This document shows positions 46,591 through 55,939 of a stretch of 59,720 nt of DNA, one piece after another (the first letter of the stretch is position 1; each line of letters begins with the position of its first letter). The notes below the pieces were generated by a model that was given only the letters and a program-made list of their open reading frames with translations, ran no database searches and was not told the origin of the DNA. The DNA is from Lysobacteraceae bacterium (GTDB lineage: Bacteria > Pseudomonadota > Gammaproteobacteria > Xanthomonadales > BQJN01). Location: NCBI GenBank assembly GCA_021604725.1, contig BQJN01000011.1, forward strand, positions 1 through 59,720, in the 5' to 3' direction. The position numbers were made by a program, and so were the translations under genes.

Positions 46591-46925
46591 TTGGTAAACT
46601 CAAACACCTTGAAGGGACGCGAAGTGTAGCGGAGAACGCGCGGTTGAGCCAGGAAAGCGCTGATCATCTCCGAAATCGTCGTTTTTGGGGGCCAAGTTTG
46701 AGGTTTGTTCGACATCGACTCAACAACCTTTCATCAACGTGAACGGGTTCACAATTCCAACAAAAAGGCATATGATAGTTTTCTACCTGATGCGTTGGCG
46801 CGCACGAATAAGTCAAGTTTTGGCGCCCGGGCCCACGGTCTGAATGGATACCCCCCTGTTCCTTGCGACCACCGGGCGCCAACCTCATCTCCTGTCAACG
46901 CCAATTTTTGTCTGTCCTTGGCTGC
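46591..46925. other. Intergenic region with long inverted repeat
   Basis: No gene supported here. TTGGCGCCCGG (46820-46830) and CCGGGCGCCAA (46872-46882) form a perfect 11-bp inverted repeat with 41 bases between, just downstream of the MipZ-like gene. It lacks the T-tract of a terminator; it could be an operator or a structured transcript end. Confidence 0.5.
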
Positions 46926-47753
46926 TTATGCGGCGTCGGCTTTGCGTTGTGGCAAATTCAGTCCGTTGACCAATCCATAGACCTCATTGCGTGCCGCGAC
47001 ATGGGACATTTGCAGCTTGCCAAATGACTCGATCTGGTCGAGATCCATCATCGTCAGCCCCTTCGGAAACAGTTCTCGGTAAATCACCCGTTCACTCAAG
47101 CCCGGCAGGGCACGAAACAGGATTCTTTTCTGCAGCGCGGCGATGGCTTTTTCCATGCGTCGGTTGTTTTGCGAGGCCAGCGTCGAAAGGCGGTTTCTGG
47201 TGACGATCCAATCGGTAGGCGGTCGTCCAGTGGCGGATCGAAACTTGCGACTCTCAAACACCATTTCGGCATAGTGACTCAGATGATCAACTTGCCAGGT
47301 GTCGGCGTTGACCTGACCGAGTAGGTCAAGGTCAATAAAGCTGTCATTCATCGGCGTGACCAGTGTGTCGGCAACGGCATGAGCCAGTCGCGACAATGTG
47401 GTGTAACTGCCTGGGCAATCGACCGCGATGAAGTCGCAATGCCCACGGAATTTGTCCAGGGCCTTCTCGAGGCGTTCCTGCTCTTCGGCGACCTGCTCTT
47501 TTACAGAGCTGGCCTGCGAACGGGGAACGGTAATGCATTGTGGCAGCGGCAGGCTTAGGCGTTCACGCTGGATGAACTGAACTCGGTTCTCCAAAAACCG
47601 AGTCAACGTCCGCTGTCGCGAATCGAGGTCGATCAGACCGACCGTCCGTCCCTGACGCAACAGGCAGACCACCACATGCATGGCCAGCGTAGACTTGCCG
47701 GTTCCTCCCTTCTCGTTACCAAACACGATCAGATGCGTTTTTGACTGCTCCAT
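46926..47753 (-). CDS. MipZ-like ParA-family ATPase
   Basis: 275 aa. Deviant Walker A GNEKGGTGKSTLAMH; Walker B IAVDCPGS. GLIDLDSRQRTLTRFLENR is the MipZ hallmark (D-x-D-S-R-Q-R-T/S-L-x-R/G-F/Y-x-E-N-R), and PTDWIVTRNRLSTLASQNNRRM follows as in MipZ, the alphaproteobacterial division-site ATPase that forms a gradient from ParB. In a gammaproteobacterium this is unusual. No parB is next to it, so its partner is unclear. Cytoplasmic. Confidence 0.85.
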   Translation of the reverse strand: MEQSKTHLIVFGNEKGGTGKSTLAMHVVVCLLRQGRTVGLIDLDSRQRTLTRFLENRVQFIQRERLSLPLPQCITVPRSQASSVKEQVAEEQERLEKALDKFRGHCDFIAVDCPGSYTTLSRLAHAVADTLVTPMNDSFIDLDLLGQVNADTWQVDHLSHYAEMVFESRKFRSATGRPPTDWIVTRNRLSTLASQNNRRMEKAIAALQKRILFRALPGLSERVIYRELFPKGLTMMDLDQIESFGKLQMSHVAARNEVYGLVNGLNLPQRKADAA

Positions 47754-47980
47754 CGAATCCCCATTTGCCAGTGTGTTTTGAATCGATCCTGCGGTCTCGA
47801 TATCAGGTCAATCTTCTGTGGCCGATTCTTTTCAAATTGTCTGCAAAGTGTAATGCAAAGCCGCGACGCCGAGTAGGTGAAAAACGCGCTGCCTTTGGGG
47901 GCGGCCCATGGTCACTGAATATCGATCAGTATTCAGCAAATTAGGGTACAATGGCCGGTTCACTTTTGGTTGATGCGGTC

Positions 47981-49870
47981 ATGTTCGAGCGTTTTGATGT
48001 CATTGTTATCGGCGGCGGGCACGCTGGCACCGAGGCTGCGTTGGCGGCAGCACGGGCCGGTGCACGTACCCTTTTGCTGACCCAAAGCATAGAAACGATT
48101 GGTCAAATGAGCTGCAATCCAGCGATTGGTGGCATTGGAAAGGGCCACCTGGTCAAGGAGATTGATGCACTCGGTGGCATCATGGCCAAAGCGGCTGATG
48201 CCGCTGCGATCCAGGTTCGAACCCTCAATGCCAGCAAGGGCCCGGCGGTCAGAGCGACGCGTGCTCAGGCCGATCGCGCTTTGTACCGAGCTGCCATCCG
48301 AAATGCTGTCGAGTCACAGCCCAATCTGTTTATTTTTCAACAGGGCGTTGATGACCTGCTGATTGAAAACGAGCGCATTGTGGGTTGCGAAACCCAGATG
48401 GGGCTGAAGTTTTTCGCTCCAGCGGTGGTGCTAACAGTAGGTACTTTTCTGGGCGGACGTATTCATATCGGCGAGTCCAATTATGCTGGCGGCCGCGCCG
48501 GCGACGCGCCGTCCAACCGCTTGGCGCAACGCTTGCGTGATTTGCCATTCACAGTGGATCGACTGAAAACCGGCACACCGCCACGTCTTGATCGACGAAC
48601 CGTGGACTTGAACCGCTTGCAGGAACAGCCGGGCGATAGCCCGACGCCGGTCTTCTCTTACATGGGCAGTGTCGAAGACCATCCGTCGCAGGTCAGCTGC
48701 TACATCACCCACACCAACGAAGCAGCCCATGAACTGATTCGTTCGGCGCTCGATCGTTCACCGATGTACTCCGGTGCCATCTCTGGCGTTGGGCCACGCT
48801 ATTGCCCGTCTATCGAAGACAAGGTTGTACGCTTCGCCGAGCGCAGCGAGCATCAGATTTTCGTAGAGCCCGAGGGACTAAACAGCATAGAGCTGTACCC
48901 CAATGGCATTTCGACCAGCCTGCCGTTTGACGTCCAGCAACAAATGGTCCGCGCCATCGCTGGCTTTGAGAACGCTCATATCACGCGGCCAGGCTATGCC
49001 ATTGAGTATGACTTTTTCGATCCGCGCGGGTTGCGGCCAAGCCTTGAAACGCGACACGTTGAAGGGCTGTTCTTCGCTGGCCAGATCAACGGCACCACCG
49101 GCTATGAAGAGGCGGCAGCACAGGGTTTGATGGCCGGGATCAATGCATGGAACAAGGTGCGCGGTCGGGAACCATGGGTGTTGCGCCGCGATCAGGCCTA
49201 TATCGGCGTGCTGATCGATGATCTGGTGACGCAAGGCACACTTGAACCGTACCGTATGTTTACTTCGCGCGCCGAATATCGACTGCTGCTGCGCGAGGAC
49301 AACGCTGATCTGCGTTTGACCGAACTGGGTCGTGATCAGGGGCTGGTGGATAATGAACGCTGGGCTGCTTTCGCCAGCAAACGCGATTCAATTGCTTCAG
49401 AGCAAACGCGCCTGTCGGCACTTTGGGCGACGCCAGCGAATGCAGCTGGCGCCAGTTTTGTGGCGGCCACCGGTCTTGCTCTGCGTCGGGAATGTCGCGC
49501 AATCGAGCTGCTGAAGCGACCCGAAGTTGACTACCAGACACTCTGCGCAATTGAGCATTTCGGACCGCCTGTGGCTGACCCTCAAGTCGCTCAACAGGTC
49601 GAGATCCAGGCCAAGTATGCGGGTTATGTTGACCGTCAATCGATGGAAATTGACCGACAGCGCCGTCAGGAAGACACACCGATTCCGTCGGATTTCGATT
49701 TCCGGCAAGTCAAAGGCTTGTCGGCGGAGGTGATCGAAAAGCTGGAGGCGGCGCGGCCAGAACATATTGGTCAGGCCAGTCGCATGCAGGGCATCACGCC
49801 GGCCGCGATTTCGCTATTGCTGGTTTACTTGAAGCGTCATCGCTCCAAGCCCGCCGCCAAGTCTGCCTGA
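47981..49870 (+). CDS. mnmG: tRNA uridine-5-carboxymethylaminomethyl modification enzyme MnmG (GidA)
   Basis: 629 aa FAD protein that with MnmE forms cmnm5U34 in tRNA. FAD motif [21 protein letters not shown], then [41 protein letters not shown] segment (here [13 protein letters not shown]) and [13 protein letters not shown] 47981 chosen because it starts [12 protein letters not shown]; the frame extends to 47951. It lies divergent from the MipZ-like gene; rsmG, which often follows, is absent here. Confidence 0.97.
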   Translation: MFERFDVIVIGGGHAGTEAALAAARAGARTLLLTQSIETIGQMSCNPAIGGIGKGHLVKEIDALGGIMAKAADAAAIQVRTLNASKGPAVRATRAQADRALYRAAIRNAVESQPNLFIFQQGVDDLLIENERIVGCETQMGLKFFAPAVVLTVGTFLGGRIHIGESNYAGGRAGDAPSNRLAQRLRDLPFTVDRLKTGTPPRLDRRTVDLNRLQEQPGDSPTPVFSYMGSVEDHPSQVSCYITHTNEAAHELIRSALDRSPMYSGAISGVGPRYCPSIEDKVVRFAERSEHQIFVEPEGLNSIELYPNGISTSLPFDVQQQMVRAIAGFENAHITRPGYAIEYDFFDPRGLRPSLETRHVEGLFFAGQINGTTGYEEAAAQGLMAGINAWNKVRGREPWVLRRDQAYIGVLIDDLVTQGTLEPYRMFTSRAEYRLLLREDNADLRLTELGRDQGLVDNERWAAFASKRDSIASEQTRLSALWATPANAAGASFVAATGLALRRECRAIELLKRPEVDYQTLCAIEHFGPPVADPQVAQQVEIQAKYAGYVDRQSMEIDRQRRQEDTPIPSDFDFRQVKGLSAEVIEKLEAARPEHIGQASRMQGITPAAISLLLVYLKRHRSKPAAKSA

Positions 49871-49882
49871 CTTGGGGCTTTA
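49857..49882 (+). terminator. Probable terminator after mnmG
   Basis: CCAAGTC-TGCCT-GACTTGG overlaps the mnmG stop and is followed by GGCTTTATTT, a short T-rich run. Separates mnmG from the converging SPOR-coaX-birA operon. Confidence 0.55.
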
Positions 49883-49889
49883 TTTCGCG

Positions 49890-50549
49890 CTAGAAACAGT
49901 CGGCCGGTTGCAGTTCGACGTTGGGGTAGCGCGCGACCAGAGGCTGCCACGACGGCGCTTGCTCCGGGGTGATTGCATAATCGACCCAGTATTCTGGTCG
50001 CTCTTCGTGGCGAATGGAGAACTCGGCGTTGAAGCCCAGGGCAATCAGGCTAGCCTGGCGTCGCAGAGCATTCTCGCGTTGTCCGTAGAGACCGAGTGAA
50101 ATGGTGTTTTCGCGATCGCCAGCGGTGACCACGTAATAGTCGCGCACCCCTGCAGTGGCCAATCTTCGCGCTTGCTCCAGTGCTTCCTCGCGGCTTGGCA
50201 GGGCCGGCAAATAGATCCAGAAGCCGCGTTCTCGCGTGACATGAGACAACCGTTCCCTGGTGGCCTCTGTTGCCTCAGACAGACCATTGGCAACGCGGCG
50301 AGCGTCGGCCTGGCTAGGCAATGGCCCGACCGAATAACAGACCAATTGTTCGCGGCTGGAGCGCAGGCGCTGTCGCGCAACGATGGCCGGATCTCTCTCG
50401 TTGAGCAAGACCAAGGCCGGAACCCCGGGCTCGACCGCCTGAAAGGCAGGTTCGGCGGTGCTTGATTCCGGGTCCATCTGTTGCAGGCCGGCGACAGCAA
50501 GGTTGGCCAGAACCAGCAGAATCACGGTGATGCGAAGGATCATTCTCAT
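49890..50549 (-). CDS. SPOR-domain envelope protein
   Basis: 219 aa from ATG 50549. N-terminal membrane anchor (MRMILRITVILLVLANLAVAG), a linker, and a C-terminal SPOR-like domain: LVCYSVGPLPSQADARRVANGL, GFWIYLPALPSREEALEQARRLATAGVRDYYVV. SPOR domains bind denuded peptidoglycan at septa. Four bases after coaX stop; the layout birA-coaX-SPOR is a known operon type. The longer frame to 50711 overlaps coaX and is rejected. Confidence 0.85.
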   Translation of the reverse strand: MRMILRITVILLVLANLAVAGLQQMDPESSTAEPAFQAVEPGVPALVLLNERDPAIVARQRLRSSREQLVCYSVGPLPSQADARRVANGLSEATEATRERLSHVTRERGFWIYLPALPSREEALEQARRLATAGVRDYYVVTAGDRENTISLGLYGQRENALRRQASLIALGFNAEFSIRHEERPEYWVDYAITPEQAPSWQPLVARYPNVELQPADCF

Positions 50550-50553
50550 GCTT

Positions 50554-51273
50554 CTATTGTCGCCTGTGTTGATGCCAAATGGCGAGGCCTTCAAGTACCA
50601 GATCCGGAACGGGTTCAAATTTGGATCGGAGCCAGGGGCTGATGATGTCGGCCGCACCACCGCACACCAGCAATGGCCAATCATTGTTTTGCTGAGCATT
50701 GTTGGTTTCAACGAATCGGTCGATCAGAGAAGCGCAGGCAAGGACGGCACCGGACCGAATAGCCTGCGGTGTGTCGGTGGCCAACCAGCCATCGGCGCGT
50801 ACCGGATCTTCGCCAAACACGCGAGGTGCCTGCGCGACCACGCTGTCTCGGGCCAGTTTCGGCCCTGTGCTAATCAAGCCACCGAGATGCTGGCCTTGAT
50901 CATCAACGGCGTCGAGGGTCAGGGCGGTGCCGATATCGGCAACATAGCAGGCACCACACCGATGGAAGGCGGCAATCATTGCCAGCCAGCGGTCAATGCC
51001 GAGATTGGCCGGTGTCTGATAGGCGCAACGAAGGCCCGCCGCCTGTCGCGTCGTTGTCGCCTCAATCAGCGGCACTGCGCGGTGTTCGGCCCATTGCCCG
51101 CAATGCTGTCGCCAACGGTCGCTGCCGACTTGAGCCAGCACGACTGCTGACGGCGACAGTGTTGCCCACGCCGCCAGCGGGTTGTCGCCATCCAGTGTTT
51201 CGATGCGGCCGCCCTGCTCGCCGCATTGCCACTTCAGGCGGGAATTGCCGATATCTACATAAAGTGCGCTCAT
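50554..51273 (-). CDS. coaX: Type III pantothenate kinase
   Basis: 239 aa, first step of coenzyme A synthesis from pantothenate. YVDIGNSRLKW (phosphate loop of the ASKHA fold), NLGIDRWLAM, YVADIGTALTLDAVD, GGLISTGPKL, and RSGAVLACASLID are the CoaX motifs. ATP-dependent, needs a monovalent cation, not feedback inhibited by CoA. Overlaps birA by four bases. Confidence 0.95.
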   Translation of the reverse strand: MSALYVDIGNSRLKWQCGEQGGRIETLDGDNPLAAWATLSPSAVVLAQVGSDRWRQHCGQWAEHRAVPLIEATTTRQAAGLRCAYQTPANLGIDRWLAMIAAFHRCGACYVADIGTALTLDAVDDQGQHLGGLISTGPKLARDSVVAQAPRVFGEDPVRADGWLATDTPQAIRSGAVLACASLIDRFVETNNAQQNNDWPLLVCGGAADIISPWLRSKFEPVPDLVLEGLAIWHQHRRQ

Positions 51274-52250
51274 GCCCGGATCCGTACCCTAACCTCGCCA
51301 TCGCTCAACAGATGCTCTACGCCGCTGCTGTCCTGAACGCGGAGCCGTCCCCAGCGGTCAATGCCCAGGGGGGTGCCGTGAAGTGTGGGGTGGCTCTCTC
51401 GCTCGACCATGACCTGATGGCCCCGTAGCATGTCCAATTTGTTCCAGTCGTCGGAAAACGCGACCAGGCCTTTCTCTGTGAAGCTTTGCAAGCCAGCTCC
51501 CAAGGCGTTTAGCAGGGCCGCTGCGAGTCGATTCCGGTCGATCGTGCCACTCGCCACATCCGCCAGGCTGATATTGGCCTGGTCGATGCCGGCCCTGGCT
51601 GCCTTTGGCAGATCGCAGTTGATGCCGATACCGATGACTACATCGCACGGCCCATTGGTTTCGCCTCGGGCTTCAACCAGGACGCCGCCAAGTTTGCGGT
51701 GTTGTAGATATAGATCGTTTGGCCATTTCAACTGGCACTCGATCCCCATTGTCTGGCGCAACGCTGCGGTGGTCACGACTGCAACAGCGATGGCCAGGCC
51801 AGACAACTGCGCCAGGCCGACGTTGATCAATCCTCGCATCGACAGCCAAAGTCCGGCGCCGGCAGGGCTGGTCCAGGGCCGTCCGCGCCGTCCGCGTCCG
51901 CCGGTTTGGCTCTCGGCCATAAGCGCCAGCCAACCGCTGTCCACCGTTTCGCGCTGCCACAAATCAGCACTGGTCGAACCGGTCTGCCAAACCACTTCAA
52001 CAGCGGTGTTGGATCGGGTCGCATCCAGCCAGCTAACGATCTGGTCGCGGTCTAACCAGCACGGTGGCTTGCGTAGTCGATAGCCGATGCCGGCTTGAGC
52101 GTCGACCTCAACCCCGCAATCGCGCAGGCTGTCTATCTGCTTCCAAACCGCGGCCCGCCCGATGCCCAATTGAGCGCCGATGGCGCCTCCGGTCACCCAC
52201 TGCTCGGCATCAAGGCATTGCAATACGGCAGGCATTGCTGTTGCGTTCAT
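51270..52250 (-). CDS. birA: Biotin--protein ligase / biotin operon repressor BirA
   Basis: 326 aa. N-terminal winged helix (VLQCLDAEQWVTGGAIGAQLGIGRAAVWKQIDSLRDCGVEVDAQAGIGYRL) and catalytic ligase core with SQTGGRGRRGRPWTSPAGAGLWLS (biotinyl-AMP loop), LKWPNDLYL and RKLGGVLVEARG, then a C-terminal SH3-like domain. ATG 52250 (MNATAMPAV) overlaps the plsY stop by four bases (ATGA). A longer frame up to 52373 lies inside plsY and is unlikely. Confidence 0.95.
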   Translation of the reverse strand: MNATAMPAVLQCLDAEQWVTGGAIGAQLGIGRAAVWKQIDSLRDCGVEVDAQAGIGYRLRKPPCWLDRDQIVSWLDATRSNTAVEVVWQTGSTSADLWQRETVDSGWLALMAESQTGGRGRRGRPWTSPAGAGLWLSMRGLINVGLAQLSGLAIAVAVVTTAALRQTMGIECQLKWPNDLYLQHRKLGGVLVEARGETNGPCDVVIGIGINCDLPKAARAGIDQANISLADVASGTIDRNRLAAALLNALGAGLQSFTEKGLVAFSDDWNKLDMLRGHQVMVERESHPTLHGTPLGIDRWGRLRVQDSSGVEHLLSDGEVRVRIRA

Positions 52251-52870
52251 TTTCTGCGGCGTAACCAGTAACCGAGGGTTACTTTGTCGAACCGGTTCTC
52301 TGAGCCGGCCAGCATGCGTTGAATGTTTTCGCGGTGTGCGATGACGATCAACAACGCCGCAAGCATCGCCCACAGTCCGCCCTCAATCCCCTCGCTGTTG
52401 GCGATAAGGACGGCGGAGACTACCGATGCTGTGATCGTACTCAAACCAACCCAGCCGGTCGCAATCAACACGACCAGAGCGCTCAACAGAAATGCCAGTA
52501 GCGCAAACGGTGACAGGATGACCAGTCCACCGATCCAGGTCGCCGCGCCCTTGCCGCCACGGAATCCGTAAAAGACCGGATACATGTGACCAACAATGGC
52601 GGCAAACGCACAGGCAAAAGACAACCAGTTTTCGCTATGGTTACTGATGGTGGGCAACCAGGCCGCGAGGCTGCCTTTGCCGATATCGACGATAACCACG
52701 GCAAGTGCGAACTGCCAACCCTGGGTGCGCAGCGCATTGGTGCCACCGGCGTTGCCGCTACCGACTTGGCGGATATCGACACCGCGCAGCTTGCCCAGCA
52801 ACAAACTGCCGGACACCGAGCCCAACAGATAGGCGGCAACAATGAATCCGCTAGCCAACATGATGTTCAC
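52247..52870 (-). CDS. plsY: Glycerol-3-phosphate acyltransferase PlsY
   Basis: 207 aa inner-membrane acyltransferase that uses acyl-phosphate to start phospholipid synthesis. Motifs: LLGSVSGSLLLGKLRGVDIRQVGSGNAGGTNALRT (motifs 1-2), GHMYPVFYGFRGGKGAAT (motif 2-3) and AHRENIQRML (motif 3). Five membrane helices. Start MNIMLASG at 52870 (ATG 52861 also in frame). Confidence 0.95.
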   Translation of the reverse strand: MNIMLASGFIVAAYLLGSVSGSLLLGKLRGVDIRQVGSGNAGGTNALRTQGWQFALAVVIVDIGKGSLAAWLPTISNHSENWLSFACAFAAIVGHMYPVFYGFRGGKGAATWIGGLVILSPFALLAFLLSALVVLIATGWVGLSTITASVVSAVLIANSEGIEGGLWAMLAALLIVIAHRENIQRMLAGSENRFDKVTLGYWLRRRK

Positions 52871-52879
52871 GCCGCTGTC

Positions 52880-53761
52880 CTACTCATGTCGAAACATGTT
52901 GCCCGGGAGAAATTGCCAGGTGCGGGTGATATGCAGAATATCCACACCTTCAATATTGGGGGGCAGCTCAGAATAGGGTGCCGCCAACTGCACGATACGA
53001 ATCGCGGCGTCATCCAGGATCTTGTGACCAGACGGACGAATGATTTCAATCGATTCGACCGAACCATCTCGCGCAATGGCGACGCTGAGCACAAGGTTGC
53101 CATTCAGGCGCTGCCGGCGAGCCTCGTCAGGATAGTTGAGGTTGCCGACACGCTCGACCTTGGCCACCCAAGCCTGCATATACGAGGCAAACTCATACTC
53201 GCGCGTGTTGGCTGATATCCACTTTCGTTTGGGCCGGCGCGCATAGGCTTCAGCACGACGGCCAATCTCTGCTTCAAGCCGCGCAATTTCCATGCTGCGC
53301 TCCATCAGTTGACGCGCTGACGGCAGCTCTCTTGGTTGGCTTTCCTCGGTTTGCGGCTCATCGGGCACCGACTGCGGCGAACTGTCGACGGTCAACACTT
53401 CGACTGGCGTTTGCGGCTGTGGTGGCGGCGCCGCAGGAGTCACCGGCGCCGGCGCAAGGCCGGGGTCTGGTTTTAGAATCTCACCGGAGATCGGCGCTTG
53501 CGGGCGCACTTTCTCTTCTTCTGTGCCGCCGCCTTGTTGCGAAACCTGGGCCAGGTAGTCTGCCTCCTCCGGTGCTTCCTGGGTACTGCGCTGCACCAGG
53601 ATCACGTCCAGTGTTGGCAGAGCGTCGGTATTTGCCAGGTCCTCATAGTTGAAGGTCACGCCAAGAATAAATGCGGCATGAACGATTAGCGCCAACACAA
53701 TAGTCAGGCTGAGGCGATCCTCTGGAGCAGGCCCTGCGGCGACGGCGGCGTTTGCGTTCAA
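52880..53761 (-). CDS. TonB-family protein (TonB3-like)
   Basis: 293 aa from TTG 53761 (GAGGG upstream); the frame is open to ATG 53803 inside gshB. Cytoplasmic start, one membrane helix (LSLTIVLALIVHAAFILGVTF), a Pro/Glu-rich periplasmic spacer, a helical segment (about 140-180), and a C-terminal TonB domain (YPDEARRQRLNGNLVLSVAIARDGSVESIEIIRPSGHKILDDAAI). In P. aeruginosa the gene in this position (tonB3) is needed for twitching and pilus assembly; the same role is likely here because the neighbours are the same. Confidence 0.9.
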   Translation of the reverse strand: MNANAAVAAGPAPEDRLSLTIVLALIVHAAFILGVTFNYEDLANTDALPTLDVILVQRSTQEAPEEADYLAQVSQQGGGTEEEKVRPQAPISGEILKPDPGLAPAPVTPAAPPPQPQTPVEVLTVDSSPQSVPDEPQTEESQPRELPSARQLMERSMEIARLEAEIGRRAEAYARRPKRKWISANTREYEFASYMQAWVAKVERVGNLNYPDEARRQRLNGNLVLSVAIARDGSVESIEIIRPSGHKILDDAAIRIVQLAAPYSELPPNIEGVDILHITRTWQFLPGNMFRHE

Positions 53762-53774
53762 ATGGCCATCACCC

Positions 53775-54731
53775 TCAGTTTGCCACGCGCTTTTCAATGG
53801 CATCAAACAATTGGCCGGCGATATTCAGATCGTATAGGGCGTCCAACTCGCGAATGCACGTGGGGCTAGTGACGTTAACTTCGGTCAGGTAATCGCCGAT
53901 GACATCCAGACCAACGAACATCATGCCGCGCTTGATCAGCTCCGGGGCCACCGCCTGGCAGATCTGGTAATCGCGTTCGCTCAGTGCAACACCTTCGCCG
54001 CGCCCGCCTTTTGCCAGGTTGCCACGAAAGTCCTTGCCGGTTGGAATGCGAGCCAGGGCATACGGCACCGGTTCGCCTTCGATCAGCAAAATGCGTTTGT
54101 CACCGGCGCTGATCTCGGGAATAAAGGCTTGAGCCATGGCCGGGGTTTGTCCGTTTTCGGTCAGCGTTTCCAGAATGACGTTTAGATTCGGATCCTGGCT
54201 CGACGTTTTGAATATGGATGTTCCGCCCATGCCGTCCAACGGTTTCAAGATCGCTTCGCCGCGATCCTCCACAAATGATCGCAACACGGATTGATCACGG
54301 CTGACCGCAGTCGGCGGCGTGAGGTCTGGAAAGAAGGCCGTGAACAACTTTTCATTTGCATCACGCAAGGCCTGTGGCTTGTTGACTATCAGACAGCCCT
54401 CACGCTCGGCCTGTTCGAGCAAGTAGGTGTCATAGATGTACTGCATGTCGAACGGCGGGTCTTTGCGCATCAACACCACCTGCATGCTCGCCAGCGGTTG
54501 ATCACCCGACTCACCGAAGTCATACCAATGCTCGGGATTGTCCTGCACGGCGACGGCGCGAAGGTGAGCATGGGCGCGGCCTTCCTTGAGGCTTAGATCG
54601 CCGCGTTCGGCGTACCACAATCGATGACCACGCCGCTGCGCCTCCAGCAACATGGCAAATGTGGAATCCTTGGCAATCTTGATCGCACTGATCGGATCCA
54701 TGATCACTGCAATATTCAAGGTCTGACTCAT
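53775..54731 (-). CDS. gshB: Glutathione synthetase
   Basis: 318 aa ATP-grasp enzyme that adds glycine to gamma-glutamylcysteine. IAVIMDPISAIKIAKDSTFAMLLEAQRRGH, MRKDPPFDMQYIYDTYLLE, KPLDGMGGTSIF (glycine-rich ATP loop), GDKRILLIEGEPVPYALARIP and DVIGDYLTEVNVTSPTCIRE are the family motifs. Start at ATG 54731. It overlaps or abuts tonB and lies divergent from pilG. Confidence 0.97.
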   Translation of the reverse strand: MSQTLNIAVIMDPISAIKIAKDSTFAMLLEAQRRGHRLWYAERGDLSLKEGRAHAHLRAVAVQDNPEHWYDFGESGDQPLASMQVVLMRKDPPFDMQYIYDTYLLEQAEREGCLIVNKPQALRDANEKLFTAFFPDLTPPTAVSRDQSVLRSFVEDRGEAILKPLDGMGGTSIFKTSSQDPNLNVILETLTENGQTPAMAQAFIPEISAGDKRILLIEGEPVPYALARIPTGKDFRGNLAKGGRGEGVALSERDYQICQAVAPELIKRGMMFVGLDVIGDYLTEVNVTSPTCIRELDALYDLNIAGQLFDAIEKRVAN

Positions 54732-55108
54732 GGTGTGTTTGACAGCTTGTGCGCTGACCGTTCAAAAGTCAGGTAGTATAAGGCGTGTCGTCGATGTGTG
54801 TGGCCAATTGCCGCATCAATCTGCATTCGGTGCAGATGCGGTGTTCAATTCGAGAGGGCGAGGCTCGAATTGGAGCGATTTGCACTTGCGTGATGGCCGT
54901 CACACTTGATGCCCAAAATGTGAACTGGGTCACGTTTTCGGAAGTTGGGGAGGTGGTTTGGCCCCAATGGCTTGGTGGATTACAAGAATTTACGAACTTT
55001 TCCTCGCAGTTTAGGTAACTTAGCGCATGAACTTGACAGCGCTAGTAAGGATTCGGTAATAAGTATTTAGAATTGCCGATAATTCGCCCACTTGCATGAG
55101 GTTCCGGG
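54732..55108. other. Divergent gshB-pilG intergenic region with two palindromes
   Basis: 377 bases without a supported gene. Two strong inverted repeats lie here: ATCTGCA-TTCGG-TGCAGAT (54819-54837) and CAATTCGAG-N9-CTCGAATTG (54846-54872). They are the best operator or leader-structure candidates for control of the Pil-Chp operon or gshB. No clear sigma-54 or sigma-70 pair was fixed. Confidence 0.6.
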
Positions 55109-55516
55109 GTGGACGCAGCACAACAACATAACGGCCTGACTGGCCTTAAAGTCATGGTGATAGACGATTCGAAGACGATTCGGCGTACTGCTGAAACGCT
55201 TCTGAAGCGCGAAGGCTGCGACGTGGTGACCGCCACCGACGGCTTCGAAGCGCTGGCCAAGATCTCCGATCACCACCCGAACATCATCTTCGTTGACATC
55301 ATGATGCCGCGTCTGGATGGCTATCAGACCTGTGCGCTGATCAAGAACAACCAGGTTTACAAGCAAACCCCGGTGATCATGTTGTCGAGCAAAGATGGTT
55401 TATTTGACAAGGCGCGTGGAAGGATCGTTGGTTCAGAGCAGTATCTGACCAAGCCTTTTACCCGTGAAGAGTTGCTGGGGGCGATTCGACGTCATGTCGA
55501 AGAGTTGGGCGAGTGA
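55109..55516 (+). CDS. pilG: Twitching-motility response regulator PilG
   Basis: 135 aa CheY-like receiver that, phosphorylated by ChpA, promotes pilus extension. GTG 55109 gives MDAAQQHNGLTGLKVMVIDD. Acidic pocket VMVIDDSKT, phosphorylation Asp in IIFVDIMMPRLDG, Lys in QYLTKPF. First gene of the pilGHIJK-chpA operon. Confidence 0.96.
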   Translation: MDAAQQHNGLTGLKVMVIDDSKTIRRTAETLLKREGCDVVTATDGFEALAKISDHHPNIIFVDIMMPRLDGYQTCALIKNNQVYKQTPVIMLSSKDGLFDKARGRIVGSEQYLTKPFTREELLGAIRRHVEELGE

Positions 55517-55553
55517 CCGACGCAAACAACAAAATGACTGAGGTAGAGGCGAG

Positions 55554-55931
55554 ATGGCCCACATTTTAATCGTCGATGATTCACCGACCGACGTGCATGT
55601 TTTCAGCACTATGCTGGAAAAGCACGGATTCGAGACGACATCCGCTGGCAGTGCCGAGGAAGGCATTTCCAAGGCGCATGAAGAGCATCCCGACCTGATA
55701 TTGATGGATGTGATCATGCCAGGCATGAATGGCTTTCAGGCCACGCGCAGCTTGAGTCGCGATGCTGATACCTGCGCTATCCCAGTCATTATCGTTTCCA
55801 CCAAAACCATGGAAACAGATCGTGTGTGGGGGTTGCGCCAGGGTGCCAAAGATTACATTACCAAGCCGGTCTCTGAACGTGTGCTGGTAGCCAAGATTAA
55901 CGAACAGCTTGAAGCGGCGCGCAACGCCTAA
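55554..55931 (+). CDS. pilH: Twitching-motility response regulator PilH
   Basis: 125 aa receiver. ILIVDDSPTDVHVF, phosphorylated Asp in LILMDVIMPGMNG, switch S/T in VIIVSTKT, Lys in DYITKPV. Opposes PilG by favouring retraction or acting as a phosphate sink. 37 bases after pilG. Confidence 0.96.
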   Translation: MAHILIVDDSPTDVHVFSTMLEKHGFETTSAGSAEEGISKAHEEHPDLILMDVIMPGMNGFQATRSLSRDADTCAIPVIIVSTKTMETDRVWGLRQGAKDYITKPVSERVLVAKINEQLEAARNA

Positions 55932-55939
55932 TACTAACT

